NCBI GenBank assembly: GCA_022711405.1
Contig: JAKLFC010000002.1
Location: 124,001-188,000, forward strand
Direction of reading: 5' to 3'
Origin: Bacteroidota bacterium
Lineage (GTDB): Bacteria; Bacteroidota; Bacteroidia; Bacteroidales; JAGONC01
Length of the DNA stretch: 64,000 nucleotides
This document shows, in pieces, positions 1-9,900 of this stretch. A model generated the notes under the pieces. It saw nothing but the letters and a program-made list of their open reading frames with translations, was not told where the DNA came from and made no database searches. The position numbers and the translations under genes are program-made. How positions within the stretch are numbered: position 1 is the first letter of the stretch; each line of letters begins with the position of its first letter.

Positions 1-1059
1 AGAAATAGTATTTCTAGCGTTTAGCCGAACGCCGATGGCTCCGATGAGCCTGCCGCAGCGCATCTGGTGCACGCTTCCCGAAGCAAGCCATGCCGCGTAC
101 CAGCCAGGAGCATAGATCTGGCTGGTATGTTCCGCGGGGTCGCTCCATGTCAGACCATTATCCTGACTGCGGCAGACCTGGAAGCGGATGGGATTGAGCG
201 GCGTGGATTGAAACAATCCCTGATGTGAAGCAAACATGCACAGAAGATCACCGGTGTTCCGGTCCCTGACCAGTGAGGGATCGCTGGCGCCATACAAGTC
301 GAAATCGGCGATGGTGATGGCATCCGACCAGGTATCGCCCATATCGGTGCTGCGGCGTACCATAATATCAATATTGCCGGGCAGGTCGCCAGCCCTGTCC
401 CGTCGCGCATCCACCGCCACGACAATGGATCCGTCATCCGCCGTTTTCACGGCAGGGATGCGGAAATTGACCGACCCGTAATCCCCGCCGGAAAACAGCA
501 GCTTATGTTCCAGCACGATCAGCCGTGCGTCGCTGGTGGTTCCGGGAGTGACCGGGTAAACCTGGCCCCCGACAGTAACTGACAGGATCTCACCCTTCAG
601 GAAATCTCCTTCGATGGCAGTGGGTGACAGGTCCGCCGTTACCCAGAAATGGTTCGATCCTTCGTTGAGCAGCTGGCTGCCGGTGACCGTGATGATTCCT
701 TCCTGAACGGCTGCCGTCCCAAACAGGTGATCCGTGGTCAACCTCGGATTCCCGGCCGTGAAATAAACTTTAAGACCTTCAATATCCGTCAGGCTGGTAG
801 TGCCCTCCACTGAGAATTCCAGTTTCGATAATTCAAGGGGATTTTCACTCCCTTCAGTTTCAACCCTGACTGCAATGACCCGCTCATCCACTTCGCCCCT
901 GCCGACCGGGGTACTGGTTGTCATGACAGTACTTCCCTTGTAAACCATCGCTGTGCCGATTCCGTCTCCATTTCCGGCAGAACGTGTCATGCCACACGGA
1001 AGGAAAGCTACTGAAACACTCGCCCCAAGAATCAGTGCGAGGAGATATTTATTCTTCAT
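1..1059 (-). CDS. Exo-alpha-sialidase (GH33, BNR repeats), 5' part; runs off the left edge
   Basis: The reading frame is open from an ATG at 1059 to the window edge: 353 codons with no stop. Residues 1-22 look like a secretion signal ending in FLPC, so it may be a lipoprotein. Residues about 35-180 resemble the N-terminal domain found in front of BNR-repeat neuraminidases. The catalytic propeller begins near 185: the FRIP motif (R200 would be the first arginine of the carboxylate-binding triad), then VDARRD at 217-222, then two Asp boxes, STDMGDTW (237-244) and SQDNGLTW (298-305). The family releases terminal sialic acids from glycans outside the cytoplasm. The rest of the propeller, with the nucleophilic Tyr and the other arginines, lies outside the window, so activity cannot be judged. 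No neighbouring glycan gene is visible. Confidence 0.85.
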   Translation of the reverse strand, partial: MKNKYLLALILGASVSVAFLPCGMTRSAGNGDGIGTAMVYKGSTVMTTSTPVGRGEVDERVIAVRVETEGSENPLELSKLEFSVEGTTSLTDIEGLKVYFTAGNPRLTTDHLFGTAAVQEGIITVTGSQLLNEGSNHFWVTADLSPTAIEGDFLKGEILSVTVGGQVYPVTPGTTSDARLIVLEHKLLFSGGDYGSVNFRIPAVKTADDGSIVVAVDARRDRAGDLPGNIDIMVRRSTDMGDTWSDAITIADFDLYGASDPSLVRDRNTGDLLCMFASHQGLFQSTPLNPIRFQVCRSQDNGLTWSDPAEHTSQIYAPGWYAAWLASGSVHQMRCGRLIGAIGVRLNARNTIS

Positions 1060-1225
1060 CGGGTTTGAGCATTATCATTATACGCTGTCAGAAGAATACC
1101 ACCTTCTCACTGGCAAATCGAATTCGAACAATACACAAATTTAGTAATTATATCATAGTGAGGTTCTTTAGTACCCTGTACGAATTGACTCAGCCCTTCC
1201 TCTTAAGATGTTGTATCATAAATAC

Positions 1226-1333
1226 TTAACCACAGAGGCGCACAGAGGATTCACGGAGGTGCGCAGAGGTTCCTGCGATCTTATTAAGGCCTCTGGGCGC
1301 CTCTGTGCTCCCTCTGAGCGCCTCTGTGGTTAA
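1226..1333. repeat. Gene-boundary hairpin repeat, family R1 (full copy)
   Basis: Perfect 16-bp outer arms: TTAACCACAGAGGCGC at 1226-1241 and its reverse complement at 1318-1333. The interior is built of degenerate units of about 11 bp of the type CACAGAGG/CACGGAGG. A second full copy is at 30700-30800, and half or degenerate copies are at 35391-35434, 37281-37326 and 41886-41932. Confidence 0.85.
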
Positions 1334-1386
1334 AACAAAAACTACCTTTTGGTAAAACCTTTATTCTTTCGGTTCATCTCTTCCCC

Positions 1387-1416
1387 TTGTTTTTAATGAT
1401 TTAATCTTTATATTTA
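1387..1416 (+). promoter_or_regulatory. Predicted sigma-ABfr-type promoter of the cyclase pair
   Basis: TTG at 1387-1389, a 19-bp spacer, and TATATTTA at 1409-1416 fit the Bacteroidetes -33 TTG / -7 TAnnTTTG form. The ATG is 41 bp downstream. Confidence 0.5.
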
Positions 1417-1456
1417 CTCCCTCTGATATTCCATCCGGATCATAATTCTTTCATTC

Positions 1457-4129
1457 ATGAAAGAACGCCGCCAGCTTGCCGCCATCATGTTCACCGACGT
1501 TGTCGGGTATTCCGCCCTGATGTCAAGGGACGAAAATAGGGCGATGGAGATTCTGGGGAAGAACAGGGAGCGCCATAAATCGGCCATTGCAACGTTCAAC
1601 GGTGAATACATCAAAGAGATCGGCGATGGGACACTGGCCATCTTTCCCAGCGCCTGGGATGCGGTAAGCTGTGCCCTGGAGCTCCAACGAACAGTACTGA
1701 CAGAAGGCACTTACCGTTTGAGGATCGGGATCCATATTGGGGATGTGGTTACTGAGGAAAATGATGTTTTTGGCGATGCCGTGAATATCGCTGCCCGGAT
1801 CCAGGGAATCTGTGACCCGGGCAAAGTGTTCATATCCGCCCGGATCCTTGAAGACATCAAGAACAAGCTGGAAACGGAAGCAGCCTACATCGGCGAGAAA
1901 TCACTGAAAAACATCGATCACCCGGTGGAGATCTATGCCATCTCCACTTCAGGTAAAAAGCTTCCAGCGGAAGATCAGTTAACCAGGGCCAGGGGGAAAA
2001 AGGAACATTTTGTTTATACGAAAAGAAGCAGGCTTAACAGAATCACAAAAGGCATTCTGTTCGTGCTGGCAGGACTGATATTAACTGCCCTGATGATTCT
2101 CCTCTTCCGTCCCACACTGCTGAGTGCATTCAATAAGGCCGGATCGACCCCAATCGCTGTGATCAGTTTCGAGAACCAGACAGGCGATTCATCGTTTAAT
2201 TTCCTGCAGAAAGCCATCCCCAACCTGCTGATCACCAATCTTGAACAGTCCAGGTTGTTCCAGGTGGTCACCTGGGAGCGCATGAAGGATGTGATGGCTC
2301 AATTGGGTAAAAAGGATGTGGAAAACATTGATGCCAACCTGGGATTTGAGATATGCAGCAAAGAAGGCTGCCAGGTCATTGTCACAGGCAGCTTCGTCAG
2401 GGCGGGAGATGTGTTTGTGACCGACGTCAAGGTGCTGGACGTGGCTTCGAAAAAGATCCTGAAAAGTGCAAGTTCCAAAGGGAGCGGCGTGGGCAGCATC
2501 CTTGACAGCCAGATCGATGAGCTGAGCAAAGCCATTGCCCGCGGAGCAGGCATTTCAGCGCTTAAAGTGGAAACTGCCCCCATGCGGATACAGGATGTTA
2601 CCACCACTTCAATGGAAGCGTATGATTATTATTTAAAAGGTCTTGATGCATATGATGATTATTATTGGGACGAATCCAGTCAACTGTTTGAAAAAGCCAT
2701 CAGGATCGATCCGGGCTTTGCCAGTGCTTATTTTTATCTGTACGCGTCTTACAATGGGCTTGATAACAGGGAAAAAGCCCTGGAAGCACTTGAAAAAGCC
2801 TACCAGGCTTCTTCTAAGGCCACGGAAAACGAACAGCTGCTAATCCGGGCCTTCTATACGAGTAATATTCAGAAAGACAAGCAGAAGGCATTCGGCTTTA
2901 TGCTGGAACTGGCTGAAAAAGCACCACGGGATAAAAGAGTACACTTTTATCTGGGAAGGTGGTATTTAAGCGATCACCGCCGGGATGACGCGATAGAACA
3001 GTTCATGAAGGCAGTTGAGCTTGATCCGGAATGGGGGGAAGCCCTTAATCAACTTGCTTATCTTTATTTCGCCAGAGGTGACTTTTCCACGGCAATGGAA
3101 TACCTGAAGAAATATGCCGCTCTGAATCCCGATGACGCCAGTCCTTTTGATTCCATGGGAGACATGTACTTCGCCATGGGAAAGCTCGATGAAGCCATGG
3201 AGCAATTCAAACAGGCAGTGAAAATAAAGCCTGGCTTTTACTGTACAACGGAAAAAATAGCCTATATCTATGCCTTGAAAGAAGATTACCCCCGGGCTGA
3301 CCAATGGCTTGAAAAGGCACTGAAAGATGTTCCGTCAGAAGGTTTAAAGGCCTATCTGTACTATACCATTGCTTTCATGGACTATCATTTTGGTAAATTG
3401 GACAGGGCAATGCAATCCCTCGACAAATGTATCGCTCTGGGAACCAGTCAGAAGGTGAGGAATATCAATCTGGATGCCGACGACCTGAAAGCCAGCATTT
3501 ATTTCGACCTTGGACAATATGAGGAAGCAGAGAGACTCAGCCTGGCCAATCTGAATTATATACTGGGATTGGATACTGCCTACTGGGCGGAGTCGTATAA
3601 AGGGTATTATATTTTTAGCGGTTTGATACAGATCAGGAAGCACCAGATGGATTCTGCCTGGAATAATATCCAGCGGGTCAAAGCATACTCAACGGATCTG
3701 GCAAAGGATGCGGATTATAATTACCTCTTAAGGGAATTTCAAATAGCGTCAGCTCAAAAAGCGGCAGACCTCGATAGTCTCACTCCGGAAATAGCCCGGT
3801 CTTTCTCAACTTTTTACTTTCCCTGGTATCTGACCAAGAGCCTCCCTTTCAGGTCCAATAGCCTTGCAGAAGCCTACCATCGGTTTGGCATGCTGGATAA
3901 AGCAATTATGGAATATGAACGCCTGATCACATTCGACCCTGACAGAAAAAATCAGTGCCTGGTCAATCCCCGGTATCACTACTACCTGGGGATCCTGTAC
4001 CAGGAAAGAGGAATGAAGGAAAAGGCCGTCGAACAGTTCCGCACCTTCCTCGGCCTCTGGCAGGACGCCGATCCAGGATTCCCTGAACCGGCTGATACAA
4101 GAAAAAGGCTGAAGCAACTTTTTAAATGA
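1457..4129 (+). CDS. Membrane class III adenylate cyclase with FlgO/CsgG-like domain and TPRs (copy 1)
   Basis: 890 aa. Residues 1-165 form a class III cyclase domain: metal aspartates D14 (MFTDVVGYS) and D57 (IGDGT), purine-selecting K53 and D103, and transition-state residues N110 and R114 (VNIAAR). The Lys/Asp pair predicts ATP, hence cAMP, as in adenylate cyclases. One membrane segment lies at about 198-218. Residues about 228-370 resemble the alpha/beta fold of TolB-N/FlgO/CsgG-type domains, and from about 385 to the end there are TPRs. The single helix puts the cyclase in the cytoplasm and the FlgO/TPR part in the periplasm, which suggests a receptor cyclase. The ligand is unknown. The gene overlaps the next, near-identical gene by 4 bp (ATGA), implying co-transcription and translational coupling. 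Confidence 0.85.
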   Translation: MKERRQLAAIMFTDVVGYSALMSRDENRAMEILGKNRERHKSAIATFNGEYIKEIGDGTLAIFPSAWDAVSCALELQRTVLTEGTYRLRIGIHIGDVVTEENDVFGDAVNIAARIQGICDPGKVFISARILEDIKNKLETEAAYIGEKSLKNIDHPVEIYAISTSGKKLPAEDQLTRARGKKEHFVYTKRSRLNRITKGILFVLAGLILTALMILLFRPTLLSAFNKAGSTPIAVISFENQTGDSSFNFLQKAIPNLLITNLEQSRLFQVVTWERMKDVMAQLGKKDVENIDANLGFEICSKEGCQVIVTGSFVRAGDVFVTDVKVLDVASKKILKSASSKGSGVGSILDSQIDELSKAIARGAGISALKVETAPMRIQDVTTTSMEAYDYYLKGLDAYDDYYWDESSQLFEKAIRIDPGFASAYFYLYASYNGLDNREKALEALEKAYQASSKATENEQLLIRAFYTSNIQKDKQKAFGFMLELAEKAPRDKRVHFYLGRWYLSDHRRDDAIEQFMKAVELDPEWGEALNQLAYLYFARGDFSTAMEYLKKYAALNPDDASPFDSMGDMYFAMGKLDEAMEQFKQAVKIKPGFYCTTEKIAYIYALKEDYPRADQWLEKALKDVPSEGLKAYLYYTIAFMDYHFGKLDRAMQSLDKCIALGTSQKVRNINLDADDLKASIYFDLGQYEEAERLSLANLNYILGLDTAYWAESYKGYYIFSGLIQIRKHQMDSAWNNIQRVKAYSTDLAKDADYNYLLREFQIASAQKAADLDSLTPEIARSFSTFYFPWYLTKSLPFRSNSLAEAYHRFGMLDKAIMEYERLITFDPDRKNQCLVNPRYHYYLGILYQERGMKEKAVEQFRTFLGLWQDADPGFPEPADTRKRLKQLFK

Positions 4130-6792
4130 AAGAAAACCGCAAACTCGCCGCCATTATGTTCACCGACGTTGTCGGGTATTCCGCCCTGATGTCAAGGGAC
4201 GAAAAGTTTGCGTTGATCATCCTTGAGAAAAACCGGGCGCTGCACAAAGACCGGATCAGCCAATACAACGGGGAATACATCAAAGAGATCGGCGATGGGA
4301 CGCTGGCCATCTTTCCCAGCGCCTGGGATGCGGTAAGCTGTGCCCTGGAGCTCCAGAATACTGTCATTAAAGCGGACACCTACCGGCTTAGGATCGGGAT
4401 CCATATTGGTGATGTGGTTGCTGAGGAAAATGATGTTTTTGGCGATGCCGTGAATATCGCTGCCCGGATCCAGGGAATCTGTGACCCGGGCAAAGTGTTC
4501 ATATCCGCCCGGATCCTTGAAGACATCAAGAACAAGCTGGAAACGGAAGCAACCTATATCGGCGAGAAATCACTGAAAAACATCGATCACCCGGTGGAGA
4601 TCTATGCCATTTCCACGACAGAGAAAAAGCTTTCAGCATTAGATCAACTGAAGAGGACCAGAGGAAAAAAGGAACATTTTATTTATACCAAAAGGAGCAG
4701 GCTTAACAGGATTACAAAAGGCATTCTGTTCGTGCTGGCAGGACTGGTATTAACTGCCCTGATGATTCTCCTCTTCCGTCCTACACTGCTGAGTGCATTC
4801 AATAAGGCCGGATCGACCCCTATCGCCGTGATCAGTTTCGAGAACCAGACAGGCGATTCATCGTTTAATTTCCTGCAGAAAGCCATCCCTAACCTGCTGA
4901 TCACCAACCTTGAACAGTCCAGGTTGTTCCAGGTGGTCACCTGGGAGCGCATGAAGGATGTGATGGCTCAATTGGGTAAAAAGGATGTAGAGAACATTGA
5001 TGCGAACCTGGGATTTGAGATATGCAACAAAGAAGGTTGCCAGGTGATCGTTACCGGGAGCTTCGTCAGGGCGGGGGATGTATTTGTAACTGACGTGAAA
5101 GTACTCGACGTAGCTTCGAAAAAGATTCTGAAAAGTGCAACTTCCAAAGGGAACGGCGTGGGCAGCATCCTTGACACGCAGATCGATGAGCTGAGCAAAG
5201 CCATCGCCCGCGGTGCGGGCATTTCAGCCCTTAAAGTGGAAACCGCTCCCATGCGGATACAGGATGTGACTACCACTTCAATGGAAGCGTATGATTACTA
5301 CCTGAAAGGACTTGACCAATGGAGCAATGCGAACTGGGAGGATGGACGGCAATTCTTTGAAAAAGCCGTAAAGATCGATCCGGGATTTGCCATGGCTTAT
5401 TTTTACCTGTATGGCTGTTATGCCGGGCTCCAAAATGTTCAAAAAAGCATTGTAGCTCTGGAAAAAGCCTACCAGGCTTCTTCCAGAGCTACGGAGAATG
5501 AACAGCTCCTCATCGGTGCCTGGTATGCAGGTAACATCCTGAAAGATAAGCAAAAAAACCTTGACCTCCTGCTTGAACTGGTTGAAAAAGCACCGAAAGA
5601 CAAAGGGGCACACTTTCTACTTGGACTCTGGTACTCGTACAATGGGAAGAAGGATAAAGCGATCTCTGAGTTTCAGAAAGTACTGGAACTCGATCCGGGC
5701 TATGGAGCAGCCCTTAACCAGCTTGGTTATTTTTTTGCTGCGAAAGGCGATATGGTAAAAGCGATGGAATACATGGAAAGGTATGCCGGTCTTAATCCCG
5801 GTGATGCCAATCCATTCGATTCCATGGGAGATCTGTACTATTTCAGGGATCAGTTTGATGAGGCGCTGGTAAAATATAAAAAGGCATGGGAAATAAAGCC
5901 GGGTTTTATCTATACAGCAGAAAAAATAGCCTATATCTATGCCCGGATGGAAGACTACCTCCAGGCAGAACAATGGATGAAAAATGCACTGAAAGAGGTC
6001 CTTTCGGAAAGCACGAAGGCCTATATGTATCTCTCCATCGCCATGATGGACTATCATTTTGGGAAACTGGACCACGCCCAACAATCCCTTCATCAGTATA
6101 TCGTTACCGGGACCAGCCAGGATCTGCCGCGCGTTCGTTCTGATTCTGCTTGGCTGATGGCCTGGATTCAGTACGACCTCGGGCACTATGCGGAGGCAAA
6201 GCGATGCAACCTGGCCGCTGTCCAGAAAGCACCGGATGATACCTCCTCGCATGAACATAAAGAGTATTACAAGGGATACCATTTTTTAAGTGGTTTGATC
6301 CATATCAGGGAGGGCCGGATGGATTCTGTCCTGATGAATATCGATAGGGTCAAATCGTATGCAACCAACCTGACAAGGGACTTTGAATATCATTACCTCC
6401 TGAGGGAATTTCAAATAGCCTCCGCTGAAAAACCAGCAGACCTGGACAATATCCCTCCGGATACGGTTCGCCCCCGTGTAAATTATGAATTCCCGGAGTA
6501 TCTCACAGCCAACCTTCCCTTTCAACGCAACAGCCTGGCAGTTACGTACCAGAAATATGGTTTGACGGACATAGCCATTGCCGAATATGAACGAATGATC
6601 ACTCCTGTTCCCGGAAGCAAAGACCGCCGCCTTGTCAATCCAAGGTATCACTATTACCTGGGGATCCTTTACCAGGAAAAAGGGATGAAAGAAAAAGCGG
6701 CTGAACAGTTCCGCACTTTCCTCGACCTGTGGCAGGATGCTGATTCGGGATTCCCTGAACCGGCTGACGCAAGACGGAGGATAAAAGAATAG
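4126..6792 (+). CDS. Membrane class III adenylate cyclase with FlgO/CsgG-like domain and TPRs (copy 2)
   Basis: 888 aa, a tandem duplicate of the preceding gene; its ATG overlaps the upstream stop as ATGA. All cyclase active-site residues are kept (FTDVVGYS, IKEIGDGT, DVFGDAVNIAAR), as are the membrane helix and the FlgO-like domain. Long DNA stretches in the first 1.2 kb are identical to copy 1. The copies differ in two short cyclase segments (residues about 27-48 and 80-85) and are clearly diverged throughout the TPR region after about residue 395. The pattern suggests recent duplication or gene conversion of the N-terminal part, with specialisation of the sensor/TPR part. Co-expression could allow heterodimers, since class III cyclases act as dimers. 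Confidence 0.85.
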   Translation: MKENRKLAAIMFTDVVGYSALMSRDEKFALIILEKNRALHKDRISQYNGEYIKEIGDGTLAIFPSAWDAVSCALELQNTVIKADTYRLRIGIHIGDVVAEENDVFGDAVNIAARIQGICDPGKVFISARILEDIKNKLETEATYIGEKSLKNIDHPVEIYAISTTEKKLSALDQLKRTRGKKEHFIYTKRSRLNRITKGILFVLAGLVLTALMILLFRPTLLSAFNKAGSTPIAVISFENQTGDSSFNFLQKAIPNLLITNLEQSRLFQVVTWERMKDVMAQLGKKDVENIDANLGFEICNKEGCQVIVTGSFVRAGDVFVTDVKVLDVASKKILKSATSKGNGVGSILDTQIDELSKAIARGAGISALKVETAPMRIQDVTTTSMEAYDYYLKGLDQWSNANWEDGRQFFEKAVKIDPGFAMAYFYLYGCYAGLQNVQKSIVALEKAYQASSRATENEQLLIGAWYAGNILKDKQKNLDLLLELVEKAPKDKGAHFLLGLWYSYNGKKDKAISEFQKVLELDPGYGAALNQLGYFFAAKGDMVKAMEYMERYAGLNPGDANPFDSMGDLYYFRDQFDEALVKYKKAWEIKPGFIYTAEKIAYIYARMEDYLQAEQWMKNALKEVLSESTKAYMYLSIAMMDYHFGKLDHAQQSLHQYIVTGTSQDLPRVRSDSAWLMAWIQYDLGHYAEAKRCNLAAVQKAPDDTSSHEHKEYYKGYHFLSGLIHIREGRMDSVLMNIDRVKSYATNLTRDFEYHYLLREFQIASAEKPADLDNIPPDTVRPRVNYEFPEYLTANLPFQRNSLAVTYQKYGLTDIAIAEYERMITPVPGSKDRRLVNPRYHYYLGILYQEKGMKEKAAEQFRTFLDLWQDADSGFPEPADARRRIKE

Positions 6793-6873
6793 CCATTACC
6801 GATTACCCTGGTAGAAGGAGAAGTAGAGAGGAGAGGTGAAATAAGAAATAGCAATTCATTTTAGCATTTCTAC

Positions 6874-6904
6874 TTGTTTTCCCACGATTATTGTAATATA
6901 TTTA
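6874..6904 (+). promoter_or_regulatory. Predicted promoter of the susCD operon
   Basis: TTG at 6874-6876, exactly 20 bp, then TATATTTA at 6897-6904. This leaves a leader of roughly 80 nt before the SusC start, with a small GC-rich dyad (CCGAAAGCTTCGG) just after the -7 element. Confidence 0.55.
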
Positions 6905-6993
6905 CGCCGAAAGCTTCGGTACTTTCAACATCATGCCTTCCTAAAATGAACAAGGATAATTCCAGGTAGATACAAATCTTAAGATGATTACCC

Positions 6994-9900
6994 ATGGGAA
7001 AATCTACGCTTTTCATTATGCTCCTGTTGTTTACAGGAATGCAGGCATTGCATGCCCAGAAGACGATCTCGGGTAAAATTACCAGTTCGGAAGATGGCAG
7101 TCCCATCCCGGGTGCCACGGTCGTGGTCAAGGGAACCACCATCGGTACTACCTCCAGTGCCGATGGTACTTTCCAGCTGGAGGTCCCGGATTACGCAAGG
7201 ATCCTGGTGTTCTCCTTCGTGGGCAGGATCACCAGGGATATCGAACTGGGAACAGCCGAAGAGTTCAATGTGATCCTCGAGCCAGATATCATGGACATTG
7301 AGGGCGTTGTGGTCACTGCCCTGGGTATTTCGCGTGAAAAGAAAGCGCTCGGTTACTCGGTGCAGGACATCAAAGGGGAAGACCTCGAAGCCGCCAAAGA
7401 GAACAATATCGTCAATTCCCTCGCAGGGAAGGTGGCCGGTGTGCAGATCATCAATGCCAGCGGAGCAGTTGGCTCTTCCTCGCGCATCACCATTCGAGGG
7501 AACAGCTCTTTTGGAAACAATCAGCCACTGTTCATTGTCGACGGTGTACCAGTCTCCAATTACTCATCTACCGTAAGTCAATATGGTGGTGTGGACTGGG
7601 GTAATGCCATCATGGACATTGACCCGGCCAACATCGAATCGATGAGCGTACTGAAAGGTGCCAATGCCGCGGCACTCTACGGAGCAAGAGCCGCCAGCGG
7701 CGTTATACTCATTACCACCAAATCAGGCAATAAAAGTACTTCAAAAGGTATCAGCGTTTCCTTCACAACGGCTTACCAGATGGATAACCTTGCGTATCTT
7801 CCCCTGTACCAGGATAAGTATGGCCAGGGTTACGCAGGGGATGAATCATTTGCCATTGAATCTGGGATCGACCCTACCGACATTGCCGCTTACGAAGCAT
7901 GGGCGAGGGAAAATTCCTTCTCATACTATGACGGTGCATTTGGAGGAGTCATTGACGGAATCGATGAATCGTGGGGACCAAGGCTGGATATCGGCCTCAA
8001 TATACCCCAGTTCGACAGCCCCCTGACTGATCCCCGGGACCCCGATACACGCACAGCTACCCCCTGGATCTCTCATCCCGACAATCTGAAAGATTTCTAC
8101 CAGCCCGGAGGCACGTGGGACAATAACCTGTCCTTTGCTGCAGCCAGCGATAAGGCGTCCGGACGTCTTTCATTATCCTCCCAGAATACAACCGGCACTA
8201 TTCCCAATACGGACATGGATAAGTATACCGTCCATTTCAGCGGAACGATGAATATCACCAAACGCTTTAAGGCAGGAGCCATTATAACCTATGTCCAGAA
8301 CCATAGTGATAACCTTCCCACCGGGGGTTATGGCGGTCTCATGTCACCCCTCAGTAACTGGTTCGGACGCCAGGTGGATATGAAATCCCTGAAAGATCAC
8401 TGGCAGGAACTGGACGTATGGGGCAATCCGTATAACTGGAATTCTCTATGGAACGACAATCCTTACTGGACCACGGGCAAAAACACCAATTCCAGGACAA
8501 GGGACCGGATATTCGGCAATTTTAACCTGACGTACCAGTTCACAGACTGGCTGAGTGTTACGGGCCGTGTGGGCACCGACTGGTACAATGAGTACAGGAA
8601 GGCGGTCAGGTACAACAATCCGGCAACCCTGCCCGAGGGTGCTTTCTCCCAGTCGCAGCGGTACGAAAATATAACGTACATGGACCTCATCTTAACTGCT
8701 GACAGGGAATTGGGTGAGGACTTCGGACTGAGGGTATCGCTGGGTGCAGATTATTCTGACCGGAAATTTCATTCCATGTCGGAAACAGCCACTGCACTGA
8801 CAGTCCCTGACCTCTTTACTATTGCCAATGTGAAAGGCACTCCCAGTGTCACCATGTATGATTCACATGGACGGGAAAACTCTGTGTTTGGAACGCTGAA
8901 CCTTAACTTCAGAAGGATGCTGTATCTGGATATCACAGGCAGAAATGACTGGAGTTCCACATTGCCCAAAGACAACTGGTCTTATTTCTATCCTTCCTTT
9001 GGGTTGAGCTGGGTATTCACCGAAGCATTTGACATTCCGCAAAACATACTGACCTTCGGTAAAATAAGAGGCAGCTGGGCCCAGGTAGGTAACGCCACCG
9101 ATCCTTACCAGCTTACTCCGACGTACGCTGCCGATCCCGCTACATTCAACGGGGTTGCCTGCTATTACTTCACCGAAACCATGCCTCCTCTTGATCTGAA
9201 ACCTGAGAAAACGGCCAGCCTTGAGGTGGGTACTGACCTCAAATTCTTTAACAACAGGTTAGGAGTGGATTATACCTATTATGACAAGACCACGAAAAAT
9301 CAGATACTTGGCGTCCAGGTCTCTTCAGCTACTGGATTCGCTGACATGCTGCTGAACGCAGGAGTGATCCGCAACTGGGGTCACGAGCTTATGGTCACCG
9401 GTGTCGCCCTTAAATCCATGAAAGGTCTCAACTGGGAGATCACACTCAACTGGTCCAGGAACCAGAACAGGATCGAAGAACTCTATGGAGATCTTACGAC
9501 GTACTATCTTTCCTATGCCTGGGGGGTCACCCTGGAAGCTCCGGCACCTAAAAAAGATGAAAACGGCGATATCGTGGAATACTATCCCTGGGGCGTCATC
9601 AGGGGAGGAGGCTTTGTCCGCGATGATCATGGCAACATTGTCGTCGGTGAAGACGGCATTCCAAAATATACGGATACACCGGTCGATATAGGACACGCCA
9701 TGCCCGACTGGTTTGGCGGCCTGCGTAATGCATTCCACTGGAAAGACCTTTCCCTGAGCTTCCTCATCGATTTTCGCAAAGGCGGCGACATATTCAGCCT
9801 GACGGACTGGTTTGGTGCGTACACGGGCACGAGTAAAGAGACAGCAGAAGACATCGATGGAGACCATGTCATGCCGGCAGGTGATACGTATGAAATAAGA

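Larger units (their letters stand above)
1060..1456. other. 397-bp intergenic region between divergent genes
   Basis: The region lies between the divergent sialidase and first cyclase gene. It holds a large hairpin repeat (1226-1333) and, close to the cyclase gene, a good Bacteroidetes promoter (1387-1416). The AT-rich stretch 1060-1225 probably contains the sialidase promoter, but I could not single out a convincing element. No coding potential was seen. Confidence 0.6.
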
